Below are positions 9,927-18,570 of a DNA stretch of 64,000 nucleotides, piece by piece. Numbering within the stretch: position 1 is the first letter of the stretch; each line of letters begins with the position of its first letter. Origin of the DNA: Strigamia acuminata (taxonomy: Eukaryota > Arthropoda > Chilopoda > Geophilomorpha > Linotaeniidae). Position numbers and translations under genes: made by a program. The notes below the pieces were generated by a model that had not been told where the DNA came from, made no database searches, and saw nothing but the letters and a program-made list of their open reading frames with translations. The stretch lies in contig OX442314.1 in the NCBI GenBank assembly GCA_949358305.1, positions 36,298,211 through 36,362,210 of the forward strand. The letters are read 5' to 3'.

Positions 9927-12900
9927 TTACTTCTTTCCTACGACCTTTCCGCCTTTTATGAACGGATTATCTCTTTTTGGTCGCAGGTTACGGATCGAGG
10001 CAGGTACGATATTTTTTGTTGTTTTTTGTGTCTGTACCTCCTCATTATTGTTTTCTTTTTTATCCGTGTTTTTTGTGTTTGTTTCAGGAGTTTCTCCTGT
10101 TTCCCCCCCGACCAAAATTGGATCCGGAACGGATTCAACTATCTCGTTTACCGGAGGTGAAGGGGCGTCGAAATACTCCTCGTTGTCACTTGGCGGTGCT
10201 TTTTCCGACTCGCCAGCGAACATATCGACGATTTGGCCGTCAGTTTTAGACTTGACTTGGCCTTTGGCCCACATTTCTTGCGGGAATTCCGGAATGTACG
10301 GAGTTAACTCTCGTACTTGTATCGACTTATGCTCGGTGTTGTCCTCGAGCTTGCGTAATTTATACGCGTTACCGCCATGCTTGCCGATGATCACATACGG
10401 ACCATCTCTCTTGTCGGCCAAGCTGGCGGTGATTCCTCTCGCTGCATTTGAGAGGATGTGTGTGTCCTTCCACACTAAATCATTGTTCTCGAAATTCACA
10501 AATTTTCCACCGCTTTTATCTTGTAAAATGCGGTCGCGCATGTTAAAAATGTGCGCCATCATATGTTTGTATGTGCTCGAAATTGTTTGCTCCAATTTAT
10601 ATACATACTCATGTGGTTTCTCTGGGTCCACCACATTTACCGACTCTGCCACTCGTGGGTCCCAAGGCACTCGTAGCTCTCGGGCGAAGTTGAGGTAGGC
10701 CGGAGAAAAATCTCTCGTCCTCGAGACTGTTGTTCGTATGCTGAACGCGATCTCCCTCAAGTATTCATCCCACCTATTGTGGATGTCAGTGAATATGCTT
10801 AGTGCATATTTAATGTCCCTGTTGAGTCGCTCAACGGGATTTGTTCTGGGATTGTAGGTCGAAGTATGTGACGCCACAATCCCGAATTTCTCACAAAACT
10901 TACCCCAAATTTTCGAGATAAATTGGGGTCCGTTATCGGATATAATTTTACGTGGAAATCCGTAACGTAACGCCACGTCGTAGATACATTCAACGATTTT
11001 CTCTGCTGAAGGTCTGGCGACGGCGTACAACTCGGGCCAACGAGTTGCCACGTCCATTATAACGATAATGTACGCATTTTTATTTCCCGTAACGGGTTTT
11101 GGGCCCATCACATCGACACTTAAACAATCAAAAGGCGCGTAAGGCCCTAAGAAAATAGTTTCGAATGGTGATTTACTCCTCGGCTTGCACGCTTGACATC
11201 GCTGACATTGGTGGACAAAAAGAGCAATATCTTTTTTCATCCCTGTCCAGTGAAAAAGCTGTGTAGCACGATAGAGTGTTCTGCTTACTCCCGCATGGCT
11301 CGCAAGCGGGTGCCCGTGTAACAACCACAGCACGCGACCGATTAAGGAAGCAGGTATTACTACCTTTACTGCGGTGTCCGATTCACTCAAGTCATCTTGG
11401 TGATTTGGGTGATGTTTCACTAAAAGGCCGTCATCCAATAGGTAATCTATGGATTCGTGTGCATAACGACGCTTCTGCCTTCTGGTTAGATTGGGCGGAT
11501 ATTTTCCTGTCAGTACGAATCTAGCTCTGTCCTGACATTTCTTGTCTAATTTTTGTTGCACAATTATTTCCTCCCTTGTCGGGGGACTGCTTTGCATCTG
11601 CTCGCCGACATGAGCGTGGAAGGCGCTTAGAAGCGGGTCATTTATTCTCCGCTCTAGCTTAAATTCCTTCCTTGCATTTGGGTAATTGTCAGCAGCTGGT
11701 TGGTATAACCGCGTCCAAAATCCACAGAATTTTACATCTGCCGGAGACGCGGTGGGAATTTCATTCATCTTCCTTAAATCCCAACGGTGACAACTCGTAG
11801 GGCAATAAATGATGCGGGAGTCATCCTCGCCATCATCGTCAGCGTCGATTGGATCTGACACTGGTGCCCGTGACAGAGCGTCAGCCACGACGTTATATTT
11901 GCCGGGCTTGTATTGAATGGTCAAGTCGCATGCCATCAGTTCTAACTGCCATCTGGCTAGTCGACCGGCTGGCTCTTTTAATTTCATCAGCCATTGTAAC
12001 GCTTGATGATCTGTGTGGACCACAAATTTGGTATATTCGAGATAATCTCTGAATTTCCTTATGGCCCACACAACGGCCAAACACTCCAACTCGGTGGCAT
12101 TGTAATTCTTTTCAGCGCCTTGGAGTTTGCGACTTATAAACATGCACGGCAGGTCTTGTTCGACTCCGTCGCGCACGTGTGTTTGGAGCAACGCCGCTCC
12201 TAACCCAACTCTGCTGGCGTCCGTGTGTAATATGAACGGCCGGTTTAAGTCGGGTAGAGGCATTACGCCGACTTCCGTCAGCATCCTCTTTATTGCATTA
12301 AATGCGATGTTGCACTCATTTGACCATACAAATTCGTTTTCATTCTTCAGGAGGTCGGTAACTGGGGCTGCCACTTCAGCTAGACCCGGTAGCAACCTGC
12401 CGAAGAAGTTTATCATTCCCATAAACCGTTGGACACCTTTAACGTCCTCGGGTGGTGGGAAACGATTAATCGCATCGATTTTTTCGGGGCCAATAGCTAA
12501 ACCATTGACTCCAATGCGATAACCCAGGAAGGCAAGCTCCTTTCGACAGAACTTGCTTTTGCCCGGATGCACGTGTAACCCAGCTTTTGCCAGCCGGGTG
12601 AGCACTTGGTCGATGTGCTCAATGTGCTCTTCGAATGTTTTAGAGGCAATAACTATGTCATCTAGGTATGCCCACACAAACTGATGCAGGATATCACCCA
12701 ATACGCTTTCGATTAGTCTCTGAAAGGTACTGGGAGCATTCACTAAACCAAATGGCATGACGTTGAACATCAACCGTCCAATTGGCGAGTAAAATGCTGT
12801 TTTTAACTTATCCTCTGGCCTCATCTCAACTTGCCAGTATCCCTTCGACAGATCCATCGTCGTAACCCAAGAAAAGGGGCTAAGCTCTCTCAAAATGGAT

Positions 12901-13997
12901 TCGATAGACGGCATCTGTATGGGATCTATTTCTGTCACCGCGTTTAATGGGCGGTAATCAATGCATAGGCGTGGGTCCGAGCCCGGGCGCATCACGAGCA
13001 CAACTCGCGTCGCGTATTCTCCCTGGGCCTCGGAGACAATGCCACTGTCTAGCATTTCTTGGCACATTTTTTGCACTATTTCACGTTTTTGCGGGTTCAT
13101 TCCCTTATACGCAACTCGTATAGGTTTATTATCCGTCAATTTAATTTCGTGAATAGCCCTATTCGTTCGGCCCGGTTTTTTCGACAGGATCCCCTCATAT
13201 TTAAGTAGGACCCTTCGTAGGGCTGCCGCTTCGTTTAATTCTAAAGCGGCGTCGGCGACAAGCGTTTCCACTACATTGTCCCGTTGCAATTCTGTTACGA
13301 ATGCTTTAAAATCGTAATCTTGAACGAATTTCTTTAGGCCTTTCTCCCACTGTGTCTTGTCGGCCGCTTCTTTTACAAGAGCTGGTGGCACGACAATTGC
13401 GGGTCTTTCCTTATCATTTCTGATATAATTCCAAGATTTCGTTATTGGATTGGGTTGTATTTCCATTGACGCCATGAGGTCTAAGCCCAACAGAAAAATT
13501 CTGTCGCATGTGGGCAGGACCAGGAAAGGGTGCTGTTCTACTCCTCCGAGCCACTCCATGGTCAATAATATAACTCCTTTTGGACGCGCCATTCCGTTGG
13601 CGGTTTTTAGACGTATATTTTTATTAACGCCTTTTATCTTATCGGTGAGACCCAATGATGCTACTATGTCTTCGGAAACGAACGAGCGATCTGCTCCCGA
13701 GTCTAGTAGTCCCATAATTTTTTCACGTTCTATTGTCATGGGCAACATACATAGGCGGTTGGTGTATTCGACCGCCACGTTGCACATGAAAACACGAAAT
13801 TCTTCTGTGTCTTCGACTACTTGAGGTAATTCTTCAAGCAGTAGGTTCGGTTCTTCCGCCTCAGCCTCAGCGTTTGCGGTAATTACCTGCAAAGCGTTGT
13901 TGGCCCTGTCTTGAATTTGGGCGTTAGCTATGTCACTACCCATTTCTTTGACTGGTGGCGGCTTATCGAACCCTTTGTTAAACCCCTTTTTCTTCAT
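9927..13997 (-). CDS. pol: Gypsy Pol polyprotein (protease, RT, RNase H, integrase)
   Basis: A 1356-residue ORF. Retropepsin motif DSGA is at about 99-102. Reverse transcriptase spans about 290-460, with the catalytic YLDD at 444-447. RNase H follows at about 588-710 (HTDAS, ELECLA, HTDHQ). The integrase has an HHCC-like zinc motif ending CQRC (about 895-934) and a catalytic core with D962, D1021 (SDNGPQF) and E1056. The order PR-RT-RH-IN is that of Ty3/gypsy. It begins 23 bp after the gag stop in another frame, so it is expressed by frameshifting, reinitiation or splicing. No chromodomain is evident. All key residues look intact. Confidence 0.93.
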   Translation of the reverse strand: MKKKGFNKGFDKPPPVKEMGSDIANAQIQDRANNALQVITANAEAEAEEPNLLLEELPQVVEDTEEFRVFMCNVAVEYTNRLCMLPMTIEREKIMGLLDSGADRSFVSEDIVASLGLTDKIKGVNKNIRLKTANGMARPKGVILLTMEWLGGVEQHPFLVLPTCDRIFLLGLDLMASMEIQPNPITKSWNYIRNDKERPAIVVPPALVKEAADKTQWEKGLKKFVQDYDFKAFVTELQRDNVVETLVADAALELNEAAALRRVLLKYEGILSKKPGRTNRAIHEIKLTDNKPIRVAYKGMNPQKREIVQKMCQEMLDSGIVSEAQGEYATRVVLVMRPGSDPRLCIDYRPLNAVTEIDPIQMPSIESILRELSPFSWVTTMDLSKGYWQVEMRPEDKLKTAFYSPIGRLMFNVMPFGLVNAPSTFQRLIESVLGDILHQFVWAYLDDIVIASKTFEEHIEHIDQVLTRLAKAGLHVHPGKSKFCRKELAFLGYRIGVNGLAIGPEKIDAINRFPPPEDVKGVQRFMGMINFFGRLLPGLAEVAAPVTDLLKNENEFVWSNECNIAFNAIKRMLTEVGVMPLPDLNRPFILHTDASRVGLGAALLQTHVRDGVEQDLPCMFISRKLQGAEKNYNATELECLAVVWAIRKFRDYLEYTKFVVHTDHQALQWLMKLKEPAGRLARWQLELMACDLTIQYKPGKYNVVADALSRAPVSDPIDADDDGEDDSRIIYCPTSCHRWDLRKMNEIPTASPADVKFCGFWTRLYQPAADNYPNARKEFKLERRINDPLLSAFHAHVGEQMQSSPPTREEIIVQQKLDKKCQDRARFVLTGKYPPNLTRRQKRRYAHESIDYLLDDGLLVKHHPNHQDDLSESDTAVKVVIPASLIGRVLWLLHGHPLASHAGVSRTLYRATQLFHWTGMKKDIALFVHQCQRCQACKPRSKSPFETIFLGPYAPFDCLSVDVMGPKPVTGNKNAYIIVIMDVATRWPELYAVARPSAEKIVECIYDVALRYGFPRKIISDNGPQFISKIWGKFCEKFGIVASHTSTYNPRTNPVERLNRDIKYALSIFTDIHNRWDEYLREIAFSIRTTVSRTRDFSPAYLNFARELRVPWDPRVAESVNVVDPEKPHEYVYKLEQTISSTYKHMMAHIFNMRDRILQDKSGGKFVNFENNDLVWKDTHILSNAARGITASLADKRDGPYVIIGKHGGNAYKLRKLEDNTEHKSIQVRELTPYIPEFPQEMWAKGQVKSKTDGQIVDMFAGESEKAPPSDNEEYFDAPSPPVNEIVESVPDPILVGGETGETPETNTKNTDKKENNNEEVQTQKTTKNIVPASIRNLRPKRDNPFIKGGKVVGKK

Positions 13998-14020
13998 GAA
14001 TGGCGCAGACGGTCGAGAAA

Positions 14021-17000
14021 TTATTTCTTCGCCGCCTGCGCTGACTCGTTTTTTGACTCGTTTTTTGCCATGGCGAGTTTAATCTCTGCCATCTGCTTCA
14101 TTATCGCGTCAAACTTAGCGTCTTCTTTCGCTGTTCTTGGGCACTCATTGGAGTAGTGGCCCGGTTGGTTACACTTGAAACAGCGAATATTTGATTTGTC
14201 TCTTGGGGCTTCAGTCGATTTTTTCTTTTCAGGGTCTGCTTTCGACGGTGGCGTGTAATTTTTCCGAAAATACTTCGGAATTCGACCGGCATTTGGTTTT
14301 AACCTGGCGCGAAATTCTTCTACCGCTCTATCTCGATGGATGAGATGTACTAGCGGTCCTTCCTCATCGCAACCCGTTGATAAGGTATCGCGATAGCTTC
14401 GTATTTCTTCGTCCGTCGAATAATCGTCTTTTTCTTCTTTTTCGTCTGATTTTCCGACATTTTGTTCGGCTTCCTCCCCCTCCTTGACCTCCTCCAGTGT
14501 CGCTTGCATGGCTGACGCTGTCGGTGCCTTTTTAGGGGCGGCCAAAGGGTTGGAAGGCAGCGGGGATGTCAGTTTATTTTTTATTTGCAAACCAACGCTA
14601 GCTTCTGCCAGCTCCATTATACCGCTAAGATATTCAGTAGGGCGCATAATCTTATCTGTCGCCCCATATCTTTCCGCACTCAACTTGAGACGTTTTGCGG
14701 TCGCTGCTTTCTCCGCTTCTGGTAAAGCGGAATAATATCTCTTCTCGATATCTATCGTGTTCTCGAACAGGAAGGCGCTCATCTCCTCGTAGCTACCTCC
14801 TGTCGGTGCCCTTTCTTCAAGTAGCACCCTTTGCGAGTATTCCGACAAACCGCCGAGAAAGAAAAGGTTGAATCCCGTGGCGTGAAATTCCATCGGGGCC
14901 TTTTCGAACAACAATCTGGCGCGAATGTCGTAATCCATTATGGTTTCACCAGGCATCTGGCGAAGACCTCGCATCTTTCGGCTCACCTCTTCGGGTGTCT
15001 CGCCGTAGCGCAGGTCGAATCTCATTAAAAAGTCGTCCCAATTGACGCCTTTCAATCCTTGGTACCACTCACGTGCCGAGCCTGTCATTAGCTCGACAAT
15101 ACCGTGGGTGAGCATGTCTCCTACGGTGGCTTTAGTGGCAGTCTTAATTCGAATTACTTCGTCAAGGAAGCGATCTCCCGCTTTCCATGACCCGTCGAAA
15201 CGGTTCTGAATATAAAATTGCCACCTAATATTCCCGGTAACACTCATGGTGTCACGTCGGGAGACAGCGTATTTTTTCTTTACGCGGTCACCAGTGCTAT
15301 GATTACGATCGTTTCGTTTGCTCAGATCAATTCCCTCGGCTTTTAACGAGCCGAGTAGGGCTCTTCCAAGCTCTCCCATCGTATACTGCCGACCCGTCGA
15401 ATCGGTAAACGCGCTTTGTCGGGGAAGGTCCTGAAACTCCTCCCGTCGGTGGTCGCTATTTTCCGATCGACGTCGTTTCTCTCTATCGCGCGGAGAGTTG
15501 GATCTCTTCCGGCGATTACTTGATTTTTCCTTTCGTCTGTCGTCGTTGGATGAGGGGTCGGAGCTGGGGTCGGGAGACGGTGAGCGGCGTGGCGGGTTGC
15601 GCCGTGAAGAGTTTGACTCTTTCCGGCCCCTACGACGGTCGTCACGTTCCCTTTCTCTGCGTTCATCGCGTTCTCTTTCCCTTCGTCTTTCTCCGGAACC
15701 TCTCTCCGAATCGTGATGACTGGGTGCATTTGACTCCAGTCCATCTGACGACGAATCACTATTTCCGTAGTGAAAATATTTCGGTCTTTCATCGCGTTTG
15801 CCTTCTTCTCGCGAAGAGGTGCGATCATGCGATTGTCTCCTTGACGACTCGTCGTCTTTAAGGATGGGCACTGGTTGTTGCCACTCAGTCCCTTGTGGAT
15901 TATCATGCTGTTGGCTTGTGAGAGCTTGCTCTTCATTTCGCCTAGCATTATTAGCGTTGATTAATCGCGTTATCGCATTATTTGTGGCTGAATCGAGAGC
16001 TTGCATGCGGGGCCGAGTTTGTTGTTCTCTGGCCGACGCATCTCTCTTGCGCGGAGTAGCTGGTGTTGCTCTCTCCGGCTGGGGTTTGGGTTTGGCCTTC
16101 GGCGTGCGCTTTGGGTCTCCCTCTAGGCTCTCGTCGGACAGCTCGGATGAACTGACCTCTGGTTTGCGGACGGATTTCGGGTCATCTCGTCGCAATCTGG
16201 CCATAAATGCTCGCTCTGCTTCTTGTTGCGAGTGGAAAGCATATCGATGTGCTCTCAGGGCTCGGTCAACTATTTCTACCTCCTCGGGAGTAGTCGGATT
16301 GGGCTGGGTTCTGCCGTACTCGAGAGCTTGCGCTTCTCTTTCCGCCAGCTTCCTCCGTCTCTCGCGAATGGCTTGACGAGCCTCGTTCTCTGCATCCGCT
16401 TCAAATTGAGCGGAATCAACCAATTGTTGAGCGTGTGCACCTTCAACAATGGTGATTTGTGGGGATACACTGTGCGCTTTTAAAGCTGCACGTACGATCT
16501 GTAACGTTTCGTACACGGTAATTTTCCCCGTCGGAAGGGTGTATCTCACTCCTTCCGCCTGTGCCAATTGCATCGCATCAATCAAGGTGCCCGAGACGCT
16601 GTAAGGCTGGCTCGAAACACGCTTGACAGAGGATGAGTTGGACTTGTGTCCTTCGGACCTGACCGAAGCTGGGCGGCTTTGCGTAATTGGCGTGTTTAGT
16701 GCCGAATTAGCGGTCGTATTTGAGGCCGTCTTTTGTATCGGAGACGCTGCTTTCGGACTGCCCACCTCGGTGTCGTGCGTTAGACGAGGCGATTGGTTAC
16801 GGGATAAAACCTCGTTTCCGCTCGTCTCGCCGTCACGGTTAGAACGCGGCAGTTTGGAGTGAGATTGCTCTTCACCCCGCTCTGTCTCGTCCAATCGCTG
16901 CCTCGTCTCGGTGCGAGACGGGTGCGATGCCTCGGATGCGCTTCTACGATCGGGTTTAGGCTTACGCCGTTTTTGCCTCGCTTCGTGCGCTGAGGCTTTG

Positions 17001-17131
17001 GGTAAGGGACCTCCAGATCGCAAGTGATAGTCGGCGCCTTTACGACTGCCGGCTCTCTTGTTTGCGTCGGAGTCGGAATCTGTTACTCGGGTATTATCTG
17101 CCATTTCTTGCTTTGGGTATGATGTAATCAC
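14021..17131 (-). CDS. gag: Gypsy Gag polyprotein
   Basis: A 1036-residue ORF, long for a gypsy Gag. The N-terminal half is low-complexity, rich in Arg, Ser, Glu and Pro. The retrotransposon capsid region follows at about 630-800 (WQFYIQNRFDGSW... EWYQGLKG...). Near the C-terminus a CCHC zinc knuckle, CFKCNQPGHYSNEC, would bind the genomic RNA. A second ATG (MADNTR) lies ten codons after the first and either could be used. It should form virus-like particles; the extended basic head is unusual. Confidence 0.9.
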   Translation of the reverse strand: MITSYPKQEMADNTRVTDSDSDANKRAGSRKGADYHLRSGGPLPKASAHEARQKRRKPKPDRRSASEASHPSRTETRQRLDETERGEEQSHSKLPRSNRDGETSGNEVLSRNQSPRLTHDTEVGSPKAASPIQKTASNTTANSALNTPITQSRPASVRSEGHKSNSSSVKRVSSQPYSVSGTLIDAMQLAQAEGVRYTLPTGKITVYETLQIVRAALKAHSVSPQITIVEGAHAQQLVDSAQFEADAENEARQAIRERRRKLAEREAQALEYGRTQPNPTTPEEVEIVDRALRAHRYAFHSQQEAERAFMARLRRDDPKSVRKPEVSSSELSDESLEGDPKRTPKAKPKPQPERATPATPRKRDASAREQQTRPRMQALDSATNNAITRLINANNARRNEEQALTSQQHDNPQGTEWQQPVPILKDDESSRRQSHDRTSSREEGKRDERPKYFHYGNSDSSSDGLESNAPSHHDSERGSGERRRERERDERRERERDDRRRGRKESNSSRRNPPRRSPSPDPSSDPSSNDDRRKEKSSNRRKRSNSPRDREKRRRSENSDHRREEFQDLPRQSAFTDSTGRQYTMGELGRALLGSLKAEGIDLSKRNDRNHSTGDRVKKKYAVSRRDTMSVTGNIRWQFYIQNRFDGSWKAGDRFLDEVIRIKTATKATVGDMLTHGIVELMTGSAREWYQGLKGVNWDDFLMRFDLRYGETPEEVSRKMRGLRQMPGETIMDYDIRARLLFEKAPMEFHATGFNLFFLGGLSEYSQRVLLEERAPTGGSYEEMSAFLFENTIDIEKRYYSALPEAEKAATAKRLKLSAERYGATDKIMRPTEYLSGIMELAEASVGLQIKNKLTSPLPSNPLAAPKKAPTASAMQATLEEVKEGEEAEQNVGKSDEKEEKDDYSTDEEIRSYRDTLSTGCDEEGPLVHLIHRDRAVEEFRARLKPNAGRIPKYFRKNYTPPSKADPEKKKSTEAPRDKSNIRCFKCNQPGHYSNECPRTAKEDAKFDAIMKQMAEIKLAMAKNESKNESAQAAKK

Positions 17132-17156
17132 AGGTTAGAATCAGTTATTCGACTTG

Positions 17157-17175
17157 ATCCCGGACAGGCCCCCAC
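17157..17175 (-). other. Primer binding site, tRNA-Pro-like
   Basis: Directly inside the 5' LTR the minus strand reads tgggggcctgtccgggat. This differs by only two bases from the classical tRNA-Pro primer site tgggggctcgtccgggat. It identifies the likely primer for minus-strand synthesis and fixes the element orientation. Confidence 0.75.
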
Positions 17176-17176
17176 G

Positions 17177-18195
17177 TGTCGCGCTCAACTCTAACCGTCG
17201 CTAACTCGTGGGTTGATTACTTAATTCGACTAACTCACTACCGCTTTGCTCAAGCGGTTTACCCAAAGAAATGATTACACAGATATAAAAGGTAAAATAT
17301 AATATAGATTTATTCTGTGGGACAATGTACAGATATATCTTATATATATATATATATAAAAGGTAGGTAAAAGGTAAATCGGAATGGGTGAAGGGAAATG
17401 GAAAGGTAAAGGTATGATGAAAGCTGGCTGGAATCGGCGAGGTCGTCTGTTGTCTCGGTCGTGTCCAAGATGGCGTCCTCGTTGTGGCAACGTGGTGTCG
17501 TCTTGGGCCGGCGTGGCAATATGGCGTCCTCGGCTCGTCTCTGGCTGGTCCTTCGGGCTCACGCTGGTCGGGCGCGAGTGAATGCTTAGTTAAAAGGCTT
17601 ACTTCGGGCTGTTGTCTAGGTTTTTGTGTGGTGTCCGGCGATCACACAGCGGCGGACTCTTCTGGCTCCCGGCGGTCACACAGCGGCGGGAACGCTCGTC
17701 GTGGTTTTACTGCAGTTTAGGCTTGTGCGACCGTTTGTCTGCACAACTCGCTAAACTGGAGTGGTTTTTACTATTTCTAGCTGGTGTGCTAAAATAGTGT
17801 GGTAATCTTATCTCGCAGGTTACTCTGCGGAGTTTGACACTGACCAAACGTACTCACGGTAAATTGTCCTTTGTCCTTGGTCAATCCCAGTATATTTACT
17901 TGGGCCTGATCTTGTAGGACGACGGGTTTACGTGTGTTTCTCGTTTGATGGTTGTGTTGGTTCTGCCCGCTCAGTGCAAGGCACATTCCTTTGCACAAAG
18001 CGGGGTCGACAGGTGACCGGAATCACCCAATGGTGGGGTGGACGAGCCATCCCCACTCCCTCAGGGCAGACGCCTGTCCATTGACTAGATGTCAATGCAC
18101 TGAGGGAAGGGAGACGCGCTTGCGGCTCCCCTTACACCCGAAACGAGGTCACGAGAGAAACTCTTCGTTGACCCCGGTCCAGTCGGGTCACAACA
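17177..18195 (-). mobile_element. 5' LTR of the gypsy element
   Basis: A 1019-bp LTR with TGT...ACA ends, matching the left copy at every position I compared. It should carry the element promoter on the minus strand, so transcription starts antisense to the host gene. The target copy agtt follows at 18196-18199, after which the ariadne coding sequence resumes. Confidence 0.93.
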
Positions 18196-18570
18196 AGTTG
18201 TCGTGGGAGATTGAGCATGTCGAGAGTACGGGGAGAGGAGGTGTAGTTAGTCTAATGGCTGCTTGCGAGCGCAGTCGGGCTACTTTGTTGGAGGAATTTG
18301 GAAATTACGAAACTGGCAGTAAAAACTTATAACATTAATGCATTTGCGTGTCACCAACATATTCTTTATATTTATATTTATTTATTTTTTATTTTTTTGT
18401 TCACATAATAAAGTAAGATCAGCTATACAATCTCATTAACTTTAATAACAGTAATTACTTTTCAACTTCAAACAACAAAACACAAACATCAATATTGCTG
18501 CATTGCAGTGTTTTCGAGTGGATCGAGTGCCACGTTTCAGCAACCATACATTTACTGGAAAGGTCTCATA

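Larger units (their letters stand above)
4692..18195 (-). mobile_element. Complete Ty3/gypsy LTR retrotransposon with a third ORF
   Basis: A 13,504-bp element in minus orientation: 5' LTR (17177-18195), tRNA-Pro-like primer site, gag (17131-14021), pol (13997-9927), a 1.4-kb inter-ORF region, ORF3 (8512-5747), polypurine tract, 3' LTR (4692-5710). All three ORFs are open and the pol catalytic motifs are intact. Matching LTRs and a clean 4-bp duplication indicate a very recent insertion. It lies in the ariadne-like gene in opposite orientation. Unlike errantiviruses, the third ORF shows no env features. Confidence 0.93.
3373..18332 (+). pseudogene. Intronless ariadne-type RBR gene, split by a gypsy element
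   Basis: Coding sequence runs 3373-4691 and resumes at 18200-18332. With the retroelement and one 4-bp target copy left out, it would encode 483 residues. Order of parts: acidic N-terminus, UBA-like helices (about 55-100), RING1 starting CPVCFEPF (about 120), IBR (about 215-260), RING2 (about 285-315) and an Ariadne-type helical C-terminus. RBR proteins take ubiquitin from an E2 onto a RING2 cysteine. That cysteine is present (GGCNIM), but the His two residues on and the Glu of CKAEF in ARIH1/ari-1 are replaced by Ile and Lys. The single-exon structure suggests a retrogene. As it stands, frame runs into the LTR and stops at 4719, removing 44 native C-terminal residues. A poly(A) signal aataaa lies near 18407. 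The family call is firm; activity is uncertain. Confidence 0.85.

Noticed and set aside
9862-10698. Plus-strand 278-residue frame with hydrophobic N-terminus
   Set aside because: It lies antisense to pol C-terminal coding sequence with intact integrase; no supporting features.
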